Both the position numbers and the translations under genes were made by a program. Below are positions 1 to 10,810 of a stretch of DNA of 64,000 bases, in pieces. Each line of letters starts with the position of its first letter. The first letter of the stretch is position 1. The notes beneath the pieces were generated by a model. It had not been told where the DNA came from. It ran no database searches and saw nothing but the letters and a program-made list of their open reading frames with translations. The stretch is taken from assembly GCA_027676805.1 (NCBI GenBank), contig JAQENU010000005.1, forward strand, positions 124,001-188,000. The letters run 5' to 3'. The stretch comes from Coprobacillaceae bacterium UN01-12pH3A. Lineage in GTDB: Bacteria; Bacillota_I; Bacilli_A; Erysipelotrichales; Coprobacillaceae.

Positions 1-1
1 C

Positions 2-2092
2 ACAAATGGGATTCAAGCCGGGGGCTTCGAAGACGCTGTCATGGATGTATGTTCAAAAGACACCTATGATCTGATGAGGGTATTTATGTCAGAAGAAGAT
101 CAGAAAACATTAGATGAACATTACACATTGGTGGAAAGTCAGAATATTGATGAAGCAACCTTGAAAAAGTATCCAGACGCTAAAGGTAAAGACATTTATG
201 TATTAAATGATAAAGCTGACCGTACGGCCTTAAATCATATCATGGTAAAGCCATTATTGTTAGCGACCGGAATACAGACTTCTGAGCAGGCAGAACAAAT
301 GCTGTCCCAGCTGCCAGAAGGTGTTACGCTTGCACAAGCGATCGAAATGATGCCAAAAGAACAGCTGGCAGAAATGACAGATGGCATTGACGAAAAGTTT
401 GATACATTAGGAGAATCATCAATGACCATTGCTGCAAGTAATGGTGTAAAGATGGAATATAAAACATTAGGCAGAGATACACATGCCGTTCAAAATAACT
501 ATATTTTGAAAATTGGGGGCATGATGCTAGGGATTGCGTTATTAGGCTCTGCTGCAGCAATTACGGTAGGGTACTTCTCATCACGTATTGGTGCCGGAGT
601 TTCCAGAAAATTAAGACAGGATGTCTTTAATAAAGTACAGCATTTCTCAACAACAGAATTCAATAAATTCTCTACCGCATCCTTGATTACACGTACAACC
701 AATGATATTCAGCAGATTCAAATGGTTGTCGTAATGTGCTTGAGGGTTATTGTGTATTCACCAATCATTGGTTTTGGTGCCTTAATCAAAGTATTAAACA
801 GCGCCAACTCAATGGCATGGATCATCGGTGTCGTTTTAGTTATTTTATTTGGTGTTATTATCACGACTTTTATGATTGTCTTGCCGAAATTTACAATTGT
901 CCAAAAATTAGTCGATAAATTAAACTTAGTCATGAGAGAAAACTTATCGGGAATGCTCGTCATTCGTGCATTCGGAAATGAAAAACATGCCGAAGAACGT
1001 TTTGACGAAGCAAATAAAAATACTTGGAAAGTCAATTTGTTTGTCAATCGTGTCATGAACACGGTAATGCCAATCATGATGCTGGTCATGAACTGTGTTT
1101 CTTTAGCGATCGTTTGGTTTGGCGCAAAGCAAATTGATTTAGGAACATTAGCAATTGGGGATATGATGGCATTCATGCAATATTCAATGCAGATCATTAT
1201 GTCATTTGTTATGATCTCAATGATCATGATTATGATCCCAAGAGCAGCAGTTGCGGCTAAACGTGTAAACGAAGTGTTGGAAATGGAGCCTTCTATCGAA
1301 GATCCTAAAGAACCAAAACACTTTGATGAAAATAAAAAAGGATATGTTGAATTTAAAAATGTCAGCTTCTCTTATCCGGATGCGGCTGAACATGTCTTAA
1401 GCAATATCAGTTTCACTGCCAAACCGGGAGAAACGACAGCCTTTATCGGAAGTACCGGATCAGGGAAATCCACTTTAATTCAGTTGGTACCTCGTTTCTA
1501 TGATGTCACTGAAGGAGAAGTACTGATTGACGGCATTAACGTAAAAGATGTTACTCAGCATGATTTGCGTGAAAAAATTGGTCTAGTTCCACAAACAGGT
1601 GTTCTGTTCTCTGGTACTATCGGGTCTAATATCCGCTATGGAAATCCTAGTGCAACAGACGAAGAATTAGATGTGATCAGTGAGATCGCGCAGGCAACGG
1701 AATTCATTGCTTCAAAAGAAGAAAAATATGAAACCCCGATCGCTCAAGGCGGAACTAATGTTTCTGGTGGACAAAAGCAGCGTTTGTCAATTGCCAGAGC
1801 AATTGCTAAAAATCCGGAAATCTATATTTTTGATGATAGTTTCTCGGCATTGGACTTCAAGACGGATGCAGCATTAAGAAAAGCCTTGAATGAACTGTGC
1901 CAAAAGACTAAGAGTACTGTATTATTAGTTGGACAAAGAATCAGTTCAATCATGCATGCAGATCAGATTGTTGTTTTGGATGAAGGAAAAATTGCCGGAA
2001 TCGGAACACATGATGAATTGATGAAGAACTGTTCAGTTTACCAAGAAATCGCCTTATCACAATTGTCAAAGGAGGAACTAGGTAATGAGTAA
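2..2092 (+). CDS. ABC exporter half-transporter, degenerate-site subunit (5' partial)
   Basis: Fused membrane and ATPase subunit of a multidrug-type heterodimeric exporter. The frame is open to the window edge, so the true start lies upstream; an internal ATG is at 41. A long soluble insertion comes before the main membrane block (about 500-1270), then a nucleotide-binding domain with Walker A GSTGSGKS (near 1450) and intact signature VSGGQ (near 1765). The Walker B region reads IFDDSFSALD, with Asp in place of the catalytic Glu, and the H-loop His is replaced by Gln (VGQRIS). This is the known pattern of the non-catalytic half in LmrCD/TM287-288-type exporters. It overlaps the next gene by 8 bp, and the pair should form one transporter. 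Substrate unknown. Confidence 0.9.
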   Translation, partial: TNGIQAGGFEDAVMDVCSKDTYDLMRVFMSEEDQKTLDEHYTLVESQNIDEATLKKYPDAKGKDIYVLNDKADRTALNHIMVKPLLLATGIQTSEQAEQMLSQLPEGVTLAQAIEMMPKEQLAEMTDGIDEKFDTLGESSMTIAASNGVKMEYKTLGRDTHAVQNNYILKIGGMMLGIALLGSAAAITVGYFSSRIGAGVSRKLRQDVFNKVQHFSTTEFNKFSTASLITRTTNDIQQIQMVVVMCLRVIVYSPIIGFGALIKVLNSANSMAWIIGVVLVILFGVIITTFMIVLPKFTIVQKLVDKLNLVMRENLSGMLVIRAFGNEKHAEERFDEANKNTWKVNLFVNRVMNTVMPIMMLVMNCVSLAIVWFGAKQIDLGTLAIGDMMAFMQYSMQIIMSFVMISMIMIMIPRAAVAAKRVNEVLEMEPSIEDPKEPKHFDENKKGYVEFKNVSFSYPDAAEHVLSNISFTAKPGETTAFIGSTGSGKSTLIQLVPRFYDVTEGEVLIDGINVKDVTQHDLREKIGLVPQTGVLFSGTIGSNIRYGNPSATDEELDVISEIAQATEFIASKEEKYETPIAQGGTNVSGGQKQRLSIARAIAKNPEIYIFDDSFSALDFKTDAALRKALNELCQKTKSTVLLVGQRISSIMHADQIVVLDEGKIAGIGTHDELMKNCSVYQEIALSQLSKEELGNE

Positions 2093-3953
2093 TCAGCAAA
2101 AAAGTGCACCTCGTCGACCAATGGCAATGGGACCGGGAGGCCATGGCCGTGGGTCAGGTGAAAAAGCAAAAAACTTTAAAGGGACGATGAAGAATTTATT
2201 AAATTATCTAAAGCCCTTCTATCTTAAAATATGTATCGTTATTGTCTTTGCAGTAGGATCAACAGTCTTTGCGATTATCGGACCAAAGATTCTAGGGCAG
2301 GCCACTACAAAATTATCTGAAGGAATCATGGCAAAAGTCATGGGAACCGGAGGTATTGATTTTGATGCGATTTGGAATATTATTCTTTTATTAATTGCAT
2401 TATATGCAATCAGTGCGATCTTCTCATATATTCAAGGATTTATCATGACAGGAGTCTCTCAGAGTATTTCCTACAACATGCGTAAAGAATTATCAGAAAA
2501 AATGGATCGTATGCCATTAAAATATTTTGATACAAAAACGCATGGGGAAGTATTAAGCCGTGTTACGAATGATATTGATACGATAGCTCAATCTTTGAAC
2601 CAGAGTATGTCACAGATCATTACTTCCATTGCAACCGTAGTCGGAATCTTCATCATGATGCTCAGCATCAGCTGGGAAATGACCTTGCTTGCGGTAATGG
2701 TATTGCCTATTTCCGCTGTCCTAATGATGCAGATTACAAAAAGATCACAAAAATACTTTAAGCAGCAGCAAGCTTACTTAGGAGATGTTAACGGACATAT
2801 CGAAGAAATGTATGGCGGACATGATGTCGTAAAAGCATTTAACGGTGAAGAAGCCTCTATTGAAGAGTTTGCTGTGCATAACGGAAATTTATATAAATCA
2901 GCTTGGAAATCTCAATTCTTATCAAGTATGATGCATCCAATTACAAACTTTGTTGGAAACTTGGGTTATGTAGGTGTCTGTTTATTAGGAGGATGGCTGG
3001 CAACTCAGGGAACAATCGCTATTGGAGATATTCAGGCATTTATCCAATATGTACGTTCATTCAATCAGCCAATCGGGCAAGTTGCTCAGATCATGAACGT
3101 TTTACAGTCTACTGCAGCGGCAGCTGAACGTGTCTTTGAATTCTTAGCTGAAGAAGAAATGACACCGGATACACCAAATCCGGTAGCAGTAGTCGATCAA
3201 AATGGAGAAAGCACCATCAAAGGAGCTGTTACATTTGCGAATGTTCATTTCGGATACTTTGAAGATAAGATCATCATTAATGATTTTAATATGCATATTC
3301 ATTCCGGACAAAAAGTTGCTATTGTTGGACCTACCGGAGCCGGAAAAACAACTATTGTTAAGTTATTGATGCGATTCTATGAATTAAATTCCGGATCGAT
3401 TATGATCGATGGACATGATATTAAGGAATATACACGTAAAGATTTAAGAAGTTTATTTGGTATGGTACTGCAGGATGCGTGGCTGTTTAACGGTACTATC
3501 AAAGAAAACTTAAAGTATGGTAAACAAGATGCCACCGATGAAGAAGTGATTGAAGCGGCTAAAGTAGCGAATGTGGATCATTTCATCAGAACTTTGGATC
3601 ATGGATATGATACGGTCATTAATGAAGAATCAAACAACGTTTCACAAGGTCAAAAGCAGCTGCTGACGATTGCCAGAGCATTCTTAACTGATCCGAAAAT
3701 CTTAATTTTAGATGAAGCAACAAGTTCGGTAGATACACGTACAGAAGTGCTGATTCAAGAAGGAATGGATCGTTTGATGGAAGGCAGAACAAGCTTCGTC
3801 ATTGCTCATCGTTTATCGACGATCAGAGATGCCGATGTCATCTTAGTAATGCGTGACGGAGATATTGTTGAGGTTGGAAATCATGAAGATTTATTGGCAA
3901 AAGATGGTTTCTATGCGTCACTGTATAATTCACAATTTGAAAACTGTGAGTAG
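2085..3953 (+). CDS. ABC exporter half-transporter, catalytic subunit
   Basis: Partner of the preceding gene, starting inside its 3' end behind a GGAGG site at about 2070. A basic, Gly/Pro-rich N-terminus leads into a six-helix ABC membrane domain (about 2200-3130) and a nucleotide-binding domain with Walker A GPTGAGKT (near 3335), Walker B LILDEATSSVD with the catalytic Glu, and H-loop AHRLST. The signature is altered to VSQGQ, opposite to the first subunit, so the dimer should have one consensus and one degenerate ATP site, as known for heterodimeric exporters. At 622 aa the length is normal. A terminator follows at once. Confidence 0.92.
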   Translation: MSNQQKSAPRRPMAMGPGGHGRGSGEKAKNFKGTMKNLLNYLKPFYLKICIVIVFAVGSTVFAIIGPKILGQATTKLSEGIMAKVMGTGGIDFDAIWNIILLLIALYAISAIFSYIQGFIMTGVSQSISYNMRKELSEKMDRMPLKYFDTKTHGEVLSRVTNDIDTIAQSLNQSMSQIITSIATVVGIFIMMLSISWEMTLLAVMVLPISAVLMMQITKRSQKYFKQQQAYLGDVNGHIEEMYGGHDVVKAFNGEEASIEEFAVHNGNLYKSAWKSQFLSSMMHPITNFVGNLGYVGVCLLGGWLATQGTIAIGDIQAFIQYVRSFNQPIGQVAQIMNVLQSTAAAAERVFEFLAEEEMTPDTPNPVAVVDQNGESTIKGAVTFANVHFGYFEDKIIINDFNMHIHSGQKVAIVGPTGAGKTTIVKLLMRFYELNSGSIMIDGHDIKEYTRKDLRSLFGMVLQDAWLFNGTIKENLKYGKQDATDEEVIEAAKVANVDHFIRTLDHGYDTVINEESNNVSQGQKQLLTIARAFLTDPKILILDEATSSVDTRTEVLIQEGMDRLMEGRTSFVIAHRLSTIRDADVILVMRDGDIVEVGNHEDLLAKDGFYASLYNSQFENCE

Positions 3954-3978
3954 TAAGAATTTCTTACTGCTCCTTTTT
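3948..3978 (+). terminator. Rho-independent terminator of the ABC pair
   Basis: A 10-bp stem GAGTAGTAAG / CTTACTGCTC (one G-U pair) with loop AATTT is followed by CTTTTTT. The stem includes the stop codon. Confidence 0.8.
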
Positions 3979-4036
3979 TATTGAATAAAATCAGAAATTT
4001 ATGTATAATCATAACTTGTAAAGGTAAGGTGAGTTT

Positions 4037-4876
4037 ATGATCAAAACATTAATCGGGGGGATCGCTGTAGGCGTTGCGAATATTATTCCGGGTGTCAGCG
4101 GCGGAACCATGATGGTGGTTTTAGGTATTTTTAATAAAGTTATGGATAGCATTTCGGATTTAGTATCAAAGGATAACAAAAAAAGAATGGAAGCTGTCAT
4201 TTTCTTAGCTCAGGTTTTAGTAGGAGCAGTGATTGGACTTGTAGGCTTCGCTAAAGTGATTGAATTCTTATTCAATCATTATCCAACGCAGACGATGTAC
4301 TGGTTTATCGGACTTATTGCGTTTAGTATTCCATTATTCTTAAAATCAGAGATGAAAGGGGAACGATTAAGCCTGCTTCCTTTTGTCATTGGTATTGGCA
4401 TTATCTTTGGATTGGAATTCTTAAATCCTGGTAAAGGGGATGTTGCGGTCAATCCGGTATTCCCAGCGATTTCAATTGGATTATGTATAAAAATGATCTT
4501 TATTGGAGCTATAGCCGGTGGTACGATGCTAATGCCGGGAGTCAGCGGATCAATGGTATTGCTGATCTTAGGAGAATATTATTTGTTTAAATCATATTTA
4601 GCCAATATTACGAGCTTTTCAATGAATATTCTGATTCCTTTAGCGTTCATGGGGGTAGGAATCATCTTAGGTATTCTCATCAGTGCTAAATTATGCGGTT
4701 ATTTCCTTAAAAAATATCATCGCGGAACATTAAGCTTGATTTTAGGGTTGATCGTGGCATCTTCATTGGTGCTGATTCCTTTTTCAGCAGCTTATAACAT
4801 CACTGTGGTTATCACCTCAGTAATTGCTTTACTTTTAGGTGGCATCATGGTGATTGGTTTAGGAAAAATATCTTAG
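4037..4876 (+). CDS. DUF368 membrane protein, probable undecaprenyl-phosphate translocase (PopT type)
   Basis: Polytopic membrane protein of 279 aa. Two copies of a PGVSG motif (NIIPGVSGGT near residue 20 and MPGVSGSM near residue 178) mark the two inverted halves typical of DUF368. Members of this family have been assigned to recycling of undecaprenyl phosphate across the membrane (PopT), so a role in cell-wall lipid-carrier return is likely by homology. The ATG follows an AGGTAAGGTGAG site. It lies between two terminators and so is probably transcribed alone. Confidence 0.82.
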   Translation: MIKTLIGGIAVGVANIIPGVSGGTMMVVLGIFNKVMDSISDLVSKDNKKRMEAVIFLAQVLVGAVIGLVGFAKVIEFLFNHYPTQTMYWFIGLIAFSIPLFLKSEMKGERLSLLPFVIGIGIIFGLEFLNPGKGDVAVNPVFPAISIGLCIKMIFIGAIAGGTMLMPGVSGSMVLLILGEYYLFKSYLANITSFSMNILIPLAFMGVGIILGILISAKLCGYFLKKYHRGTLSLILGLIVASSLVLIPFSAAYNITVVITSVIALLLGGIMVIGLGKIS

Positions 4877-4898
4877 TAGCAGGAGTGCTACTTTTTTT
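4875..4898 (+). terminator. Rho-independent terminator after DUF368 gene
   Basis: Perfect 7-bp stem AGTAGCA / TGCTACT with GGAG loop, then a T run. It begins within the stop codon and ends just before the ribosome site of the next gene. Confidence 0.8.
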
Positions 4899-4912
4899 GA
4901 TAGGAGGGTTTT

Positions 4913-5992
4913 ATGAAGGTTGAAATCATCAATGTTGGAACAGAATTGTTATTAGGTGAAATTGTAAATACTAACGCTGCAGAAATTCAAAAGGCTTGCC
5001 GTGAATTAGGTTTCTCAATTTTTTATCAGACGGTTGTGGGCGATAATCCTGATCGTTTTAAAGAATGCTTGGAAACCGCCTTTTTACGTGGGGCAGATAT
5101 GGTCATCACGACAGGGGGCTTAGGACCTACGGCAGATGATTTGACGAAAGAACTTTCTGCTGAATATTTGGGATTGAATATGGAATTTAGGGAAGAGGAA
5201 GCTAAAAAGGTTTTTGCTAAATGCAGCTTTTTAATGGGCAGCAATCAGATTCCGGAAACCAATTATAAGCAGGCTTATTATCCTAAAGGTGCTTATATCT
5301 TAGAGAATGATGTGGGTACTGCAAATGGCTGTGTGATGAGTCGTGATCAAAAACGCATTGTCAATTTGCCGGGACCGCCTAAAGAAATGCGCTACGTTTT
5401 AAGCCATTCCTTACTCCCTTATCTGGAACGTTATCGAGAAGATAAGATTTATACGTATAATATCAATACCATGATGATCGGTGAGAGTGACATGGCTCAA
5501 AAGCTTAACGATATTGTAGAGGAACAAGAGGAAGTATCGATCGCTTTATACGCTTCTGAAGATCATTGCCGTGTCCGTTTAGCTGTGAAAGCTAAGAGTC
5601 AGACAGAGGCGGATCACCGTGTTGCCGCAGCTAAACATATCATTGAAGAGCGTTTAAAGGACTATATCATAGAAGCGGGGAGTTTAAATGAAGCATTGTT
5701 TGCGATCATGCCCCCTTATTATATCGAATATAAAGATGATTTTCGTTTATCCGAAACCTTTTGTTTAGGTAAATGCTATTCTGTATCTAAAGAGGCTATG
5801 AAATTAGAGATTGGAAATAGAAAGCATCCATTAGGTGATATTATTACGGTTATAATTCATTATGGAGATGAAACGGAAGCATTTGAAGTGGCAGCTTTAA
5901 AAGAAGCAACGCTTTCTTATGCCCGCATTGAGTCTCGGATCGTCGCTAATATTTATCGTTTCTTAAAGAAAAATACAAGATCTAAGGACTAA
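4913..5992 (+). CDS. cinA: CinA-like protein with intact N-terminal domain and degenerate C-terminal domain
   Basis: The N-terminal MoaB/COG1058 domain is clear: NVGTELLLGE with NTN near the start and TTGGLGPTADD near residue 65-75. This family hydrolyses ADP-ribose or related nucleotides in NAD recycling and is often linked to competence. At 359 aa the protein is shorter than usual CinA (about 410). The C-terminal PncC amidase domain lacks the AESCTGG active-site motif; only a distant echo of the last strand and helix remains after residue 265. Nicotinamide-mononucleotide amidase activity is therefore unlikely. The ATG follows ATAGGAGGG. The gene ends 5 bp from the convergent LysR gene. Confidence 0.82.
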   Translation: MKVEIINVGTELLLGEIVNTNAAEIQKACRELGFSIFYQTVVGDNPDRFKECLETAFLRGADMVITTGGLGPTADDLTKELSAEYLGLNMEFREEEAKKVFAKCSFLMGSNQIPETNYKQAYYPKGAYILENDVGTANGCVMSRDQKRIVNLPGPPKEMRYVLSHSLLPYLERYREDKIYTYNINTMMIGESDMAQKLNDIVEEQEEVSIALYASEDHCRVRLAVKAKSQTEADHRVAAAKHIIEERLKDYIIEAGSLNEALFAIMPPYYIEYKDDFRLSETFCLGKCYSVSKEAMKLEIGNRKHPLGDIITVIIHYGDETEAFEVAALKEATLSYARIESRIVANIYRFLKKNTRSKD

Positions 5993-5997
5993 ATAGC

Positions 5998-8248
<2,251 letters not shown>

Positions 8249-8260
8249 GGAGGGACACGA

Positions 8261-9805
8261 GTGAAAAGAGAATTAGTTATAGTCATCGACTTTGGTGGAC
8301 AGTATAATCAGCTGATCGCCCGCCGTGTGCGTGAAAGCAATGTGTATTGTGAAATCTATTCCTATAAAGTGGATATTGAAAAGATTAAGTCAATGCATCC
8401 TAAAGGGATTATTTTAACTGGTGGTCCAAACAGCTGCTATGAAGAGGATTCACCGACATATTCAAAAGAATTGTTTGAATTAGGCATTCCGGTGCTGGGA
8501 TTATGCTATGGAGCGCAATTGATGCAGCATGTTTTAGGCGGTAAAGTCGAACGTGCAAGCGTAAGAGAATATGGAAAATCGGAATTAACGGTAGATAATA
8601 GTTCAGTGCTGTTTTCTGATGTATCTAAAAACAGTGTTTGCTGGATGAGCCATTTTGATTATATTTCAAAAGTTGCGCCGGGATTTAGAATTACCGCAAC
8701 GACACCGGATTGCCCTGTCGCAGCTTGTGAAGATGCAAAGCGTGAATTGTATGCCATTCAGTTCCATCCGGAAGTACTGCATACTCAGGAAGGTACTAAA
8801 ATGCTTTCTAATTTCGTGCTGAATGTATGTGGCTGTCATGGGGATTGGCGCATGGATTCTTTTGTTGAAGAGGCGATCAAAGAGATTAGGGAAAAAGTTG
8901 GAGATGGTAAGGTATTATGTGCGTTGTCTGGTGGTGTGGATTCATCAGTCGCAGCTGTTTTACTGTCAAAGGCAATCGGAAATCAACTGACTTGTGTGTT
9001 TGTTGATCATGGCTTGCTTCGTAAGAATGAAGGGGATGAAGTTGAAGCGGTATTTGGTCCTGATGGAAATTATGAATTGAACTTCATTCGTGTGAATGCG
9101 CAGGAAAGATATTATCATAAGCTTGAAGGGGTGACAGAACCGGAAGCAAAAAGAAAGATCATTGGGGAAGAGTTTATTCGTGTTTTTGAAGAGGAAGCGA
9201 AGAAAATCGGAACTGTGGATTTCTTAGTGCAGGGAACGATTTATCCTGATGTGGTAGAAAGTGGGTTAGGTGGAGAATCTGCCGTGATTAAATCGCATCA
9301 TAATGTGGGTGGATTACCTGATTATGTGGATTTTAAAGAGATTATTGAACCGCTTCGCGATTTGTTTAAGGATGAAGTGCGTAAAGTGGGATTGGAGTTG
9401 AGAATTCCTGAATACTTAGTGTTTAGACAGCCTTTCCCTGGACCTGGTCTTGGTATTCGTATTATTGGTGAAGTGACGAAAGAGAAAGTGAAGATTGTGC
9501 AGGAAGCGGATGCGATTTATCGTGAAGAGATTGCGAATGCAGGATTGGATCGTTCAATTGGTCAGTATTTTGCAGCTTTAACGAATATGCGTTCGGTAGG
9601 GGTTATGGGGGATGAGAGAACCTATGACTACGCTGTGGTTTTAAGAGCAGTGAATACGATTGATTTCATGACGGCAGAGGCGGCGGAGATTCCTTTTGAA
9701 GTGCTGAATAAGGTCATGAGCAGAATTATTAATGAGGTTCGCGGAGTTAATAGGGTGATGTATGATATTACGTCTAAACCACCGGGGACGATTGAGTTTG
9801 AATGA
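8261..9805 (+). CDS. guaA: GMP synthase (glutamine-hydrolysing)
   Basis: Converts XMP to GMP using ATP and ammonia from glutamine. The class I amidotransferase domain is complete, with nucleophile Cys82 in LGLCYGAQ and the FHPEV histidine/glutamate pair. The ATP pyrophosphatase domain begins with LSGGVDSSV (Ser223) and ends with the dimerisation domain, [12 protein letters not shown] start behind AAGGAGGG; 514 aa is normal. The 3' end is a known integration hotspot in bacteria, and foreign DNA starts right after it. A second, reduced GuaA is at 52590. Confidence 0.96.
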   Translation: MKRELVIVIDFGGQYNQLIARRVRESNVYCEIYSYKVDIEKIKSMHPKGIILTGGPNSCYEEDSPTYSKELFELGIPVLGLCYGAQLMQHVLGGKVERASVREYGKSELTVDNSSVLFSDVSKNSVCWMSHFDYISKVAPGFRITATTPDCPVAACEDAKRELYAIQFHPEVLHTQEGTKMLSNFVLNVCGCHGDWRMDSFVEEAIKEIREKVGDGKVLCALSGGVDSSVAAVLLSKAIGNQLTCVFVDHGLLRKNEGDEVEAVFGPDGNYELNFIRVNAQERYYHKLEGVTEPEAKRKIIGEEFIRVFEEEAKKIGTVDFLVQGTIYPDVVESGLGGESAVIKSHHNVGGLPDYVDFKEIIEPLRDLFKDEVRKVGLELRIPEYLVFRQPFPGPGLGIRIIGEVTKEKVKIVQEADAIYREEIANAGLDRSIGQYFAALTNMRSVGVMGDERTYDYAVVLRAVNTIDFMTAEAAEIPFEVLNKVMSRIINEVRGVNRVMYDITSKPPGTIEFE

Positions 9806-9942
9806 TATACACGGATTCGGAAATCCAGTGTTCATGCGGGTTTCAAGCAAATTTGTTTAAGCGTCGGCAACGTTTTGGCAACATTTCCGGATATCATATA
9901 GGTATAACGGAGTGAGTTTTTACTTTTATAGCATATAAAAAC

Positions 9943-9985
9943 CTTACTGATTTTCAGATAATGAAAATTTGGTAAGTTTTTTTTT
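9943..9985 (+). terminator. Terminator downstream of guaA
   Basis: Long stem CTTACTGATTTTC paired with GAAAATTTGGTAAG (one bulge), loop AGATAAT, then nine T. The preceding 130 bases after guaA hold a small hairpin (GGATT/AATCC near 9815-9828) and no gene. Confidence 0.75.
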
Positions 9986-9987
9986 AG

Positions 9988-10402
9988 CTAAATTTTTCTC
10001 CAACGTAGACTATAGGAATTAACCCATATATCGCTGTTAGTTGTATCTGGCATATCTATTTCAGAATCAAAGAAATATACCGATACATTTTTTATAAAGA
10101 GTGATGCGCCGAAGATGTCTGCCGTGCAAATATCGGCAGGGGGACGTAAGTTCAATGCAGTAACGCCATCAAATATTAATTCTATGGTTGTGCACACCAT
10201 TGGCTGTCAATAAGGACTGTAACCGTGCGGACCTCTCTGATGGATACATAGATTTATCATTGTTGACATAAGCACCGCTCACATAGCTGATGCTTTTTAT
10301 TACTGAATCGTGGAAGCCATAAGCAAGTTCCAATAAGGCATTTATATCAGAGGTGGTTTCAATGTAATTCCAACCGCTTATATGAGTATCGATTAGCCTT
10401 GT
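9988..10402 (-). pseudogene. Decayed gene of unknown function, frameshifted and 5'-truncated
   Basis: Two minus-strand reading segments join as one protein. The upstream segment (10402 down to about 10190) reads GFHDSVIKSISYVSGAY and then SERSARLQSLLTANG. The other (10200 down to 9988) continues with TTIELIFDGVTALNLRPP and ends LRWRKI-stop. They differ by one base near 10190-10200. The upstream segment runs into a stop at 10403-10405 with no start codon. The joined text looks like a conserved small protein common in Firmicutes, but I cannot name the family. Confidence 0.55.
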
Positions 10403-10442
10403 TTATTGGTAAAGCAACTTATGGAAAAAAGAAATATCAATG

Positions 10443-10545
10443 AAGAACTAAAGAAAAAGATTATATGAGATGGGGGCAAGAAATGAATAACATTAGAAAT
10501 ACTACAGAGGAAATAGTTATTAAGGAAATGAGTGAAGTGGGTTAA
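10443..10545 (+). pseudogene. C-terminal gene fragment, unknown family
   Basis: A 34-codon open segment (KEKDYMRWGQEMNNIRNTTE...) that ends in a stop within a terminator; upstream the frame is blocked by a stop. Its translation matches a fragment at 62935-63030 (QMLWGKEINNIKN...). It is therefore probably the tail of a lost gene rather than random sequence. Confidence 0.45.
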
Positions 10546-10561
10546 TCTCACTTCTTTTTAA
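10534..10561 (+). terminator. Terminator of the decayed fragment
   Basis: Stem GAAGTGGG / CTCACTTC with loop TTAAT, followed by TTTTTAA. The 250 bases from here to the next gene are AT-rich with no gene seen. Confidence 0.7.
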
Positions 10562-10810
10562 TATAATTTAATGCTAAAAGTGTGTAAGTAATTTTATTAC
10601 ATTTTACACTTATATTGAAATAATTATTTAGTTTGATTTTTATTGAGAGTTTATGTGTATAGAAGTATAATTATAATGATATGCTATCTTCTATTTAGAG
10701 TTGCTATCGTGAAATTTTTGTTAATGAAGAGACACGTATGGTCGTAATATAATTTTTATATCAAATTATATTATGTGGGATGAGTCAAAAAACAGAATGG
10801 AGGTATAATT

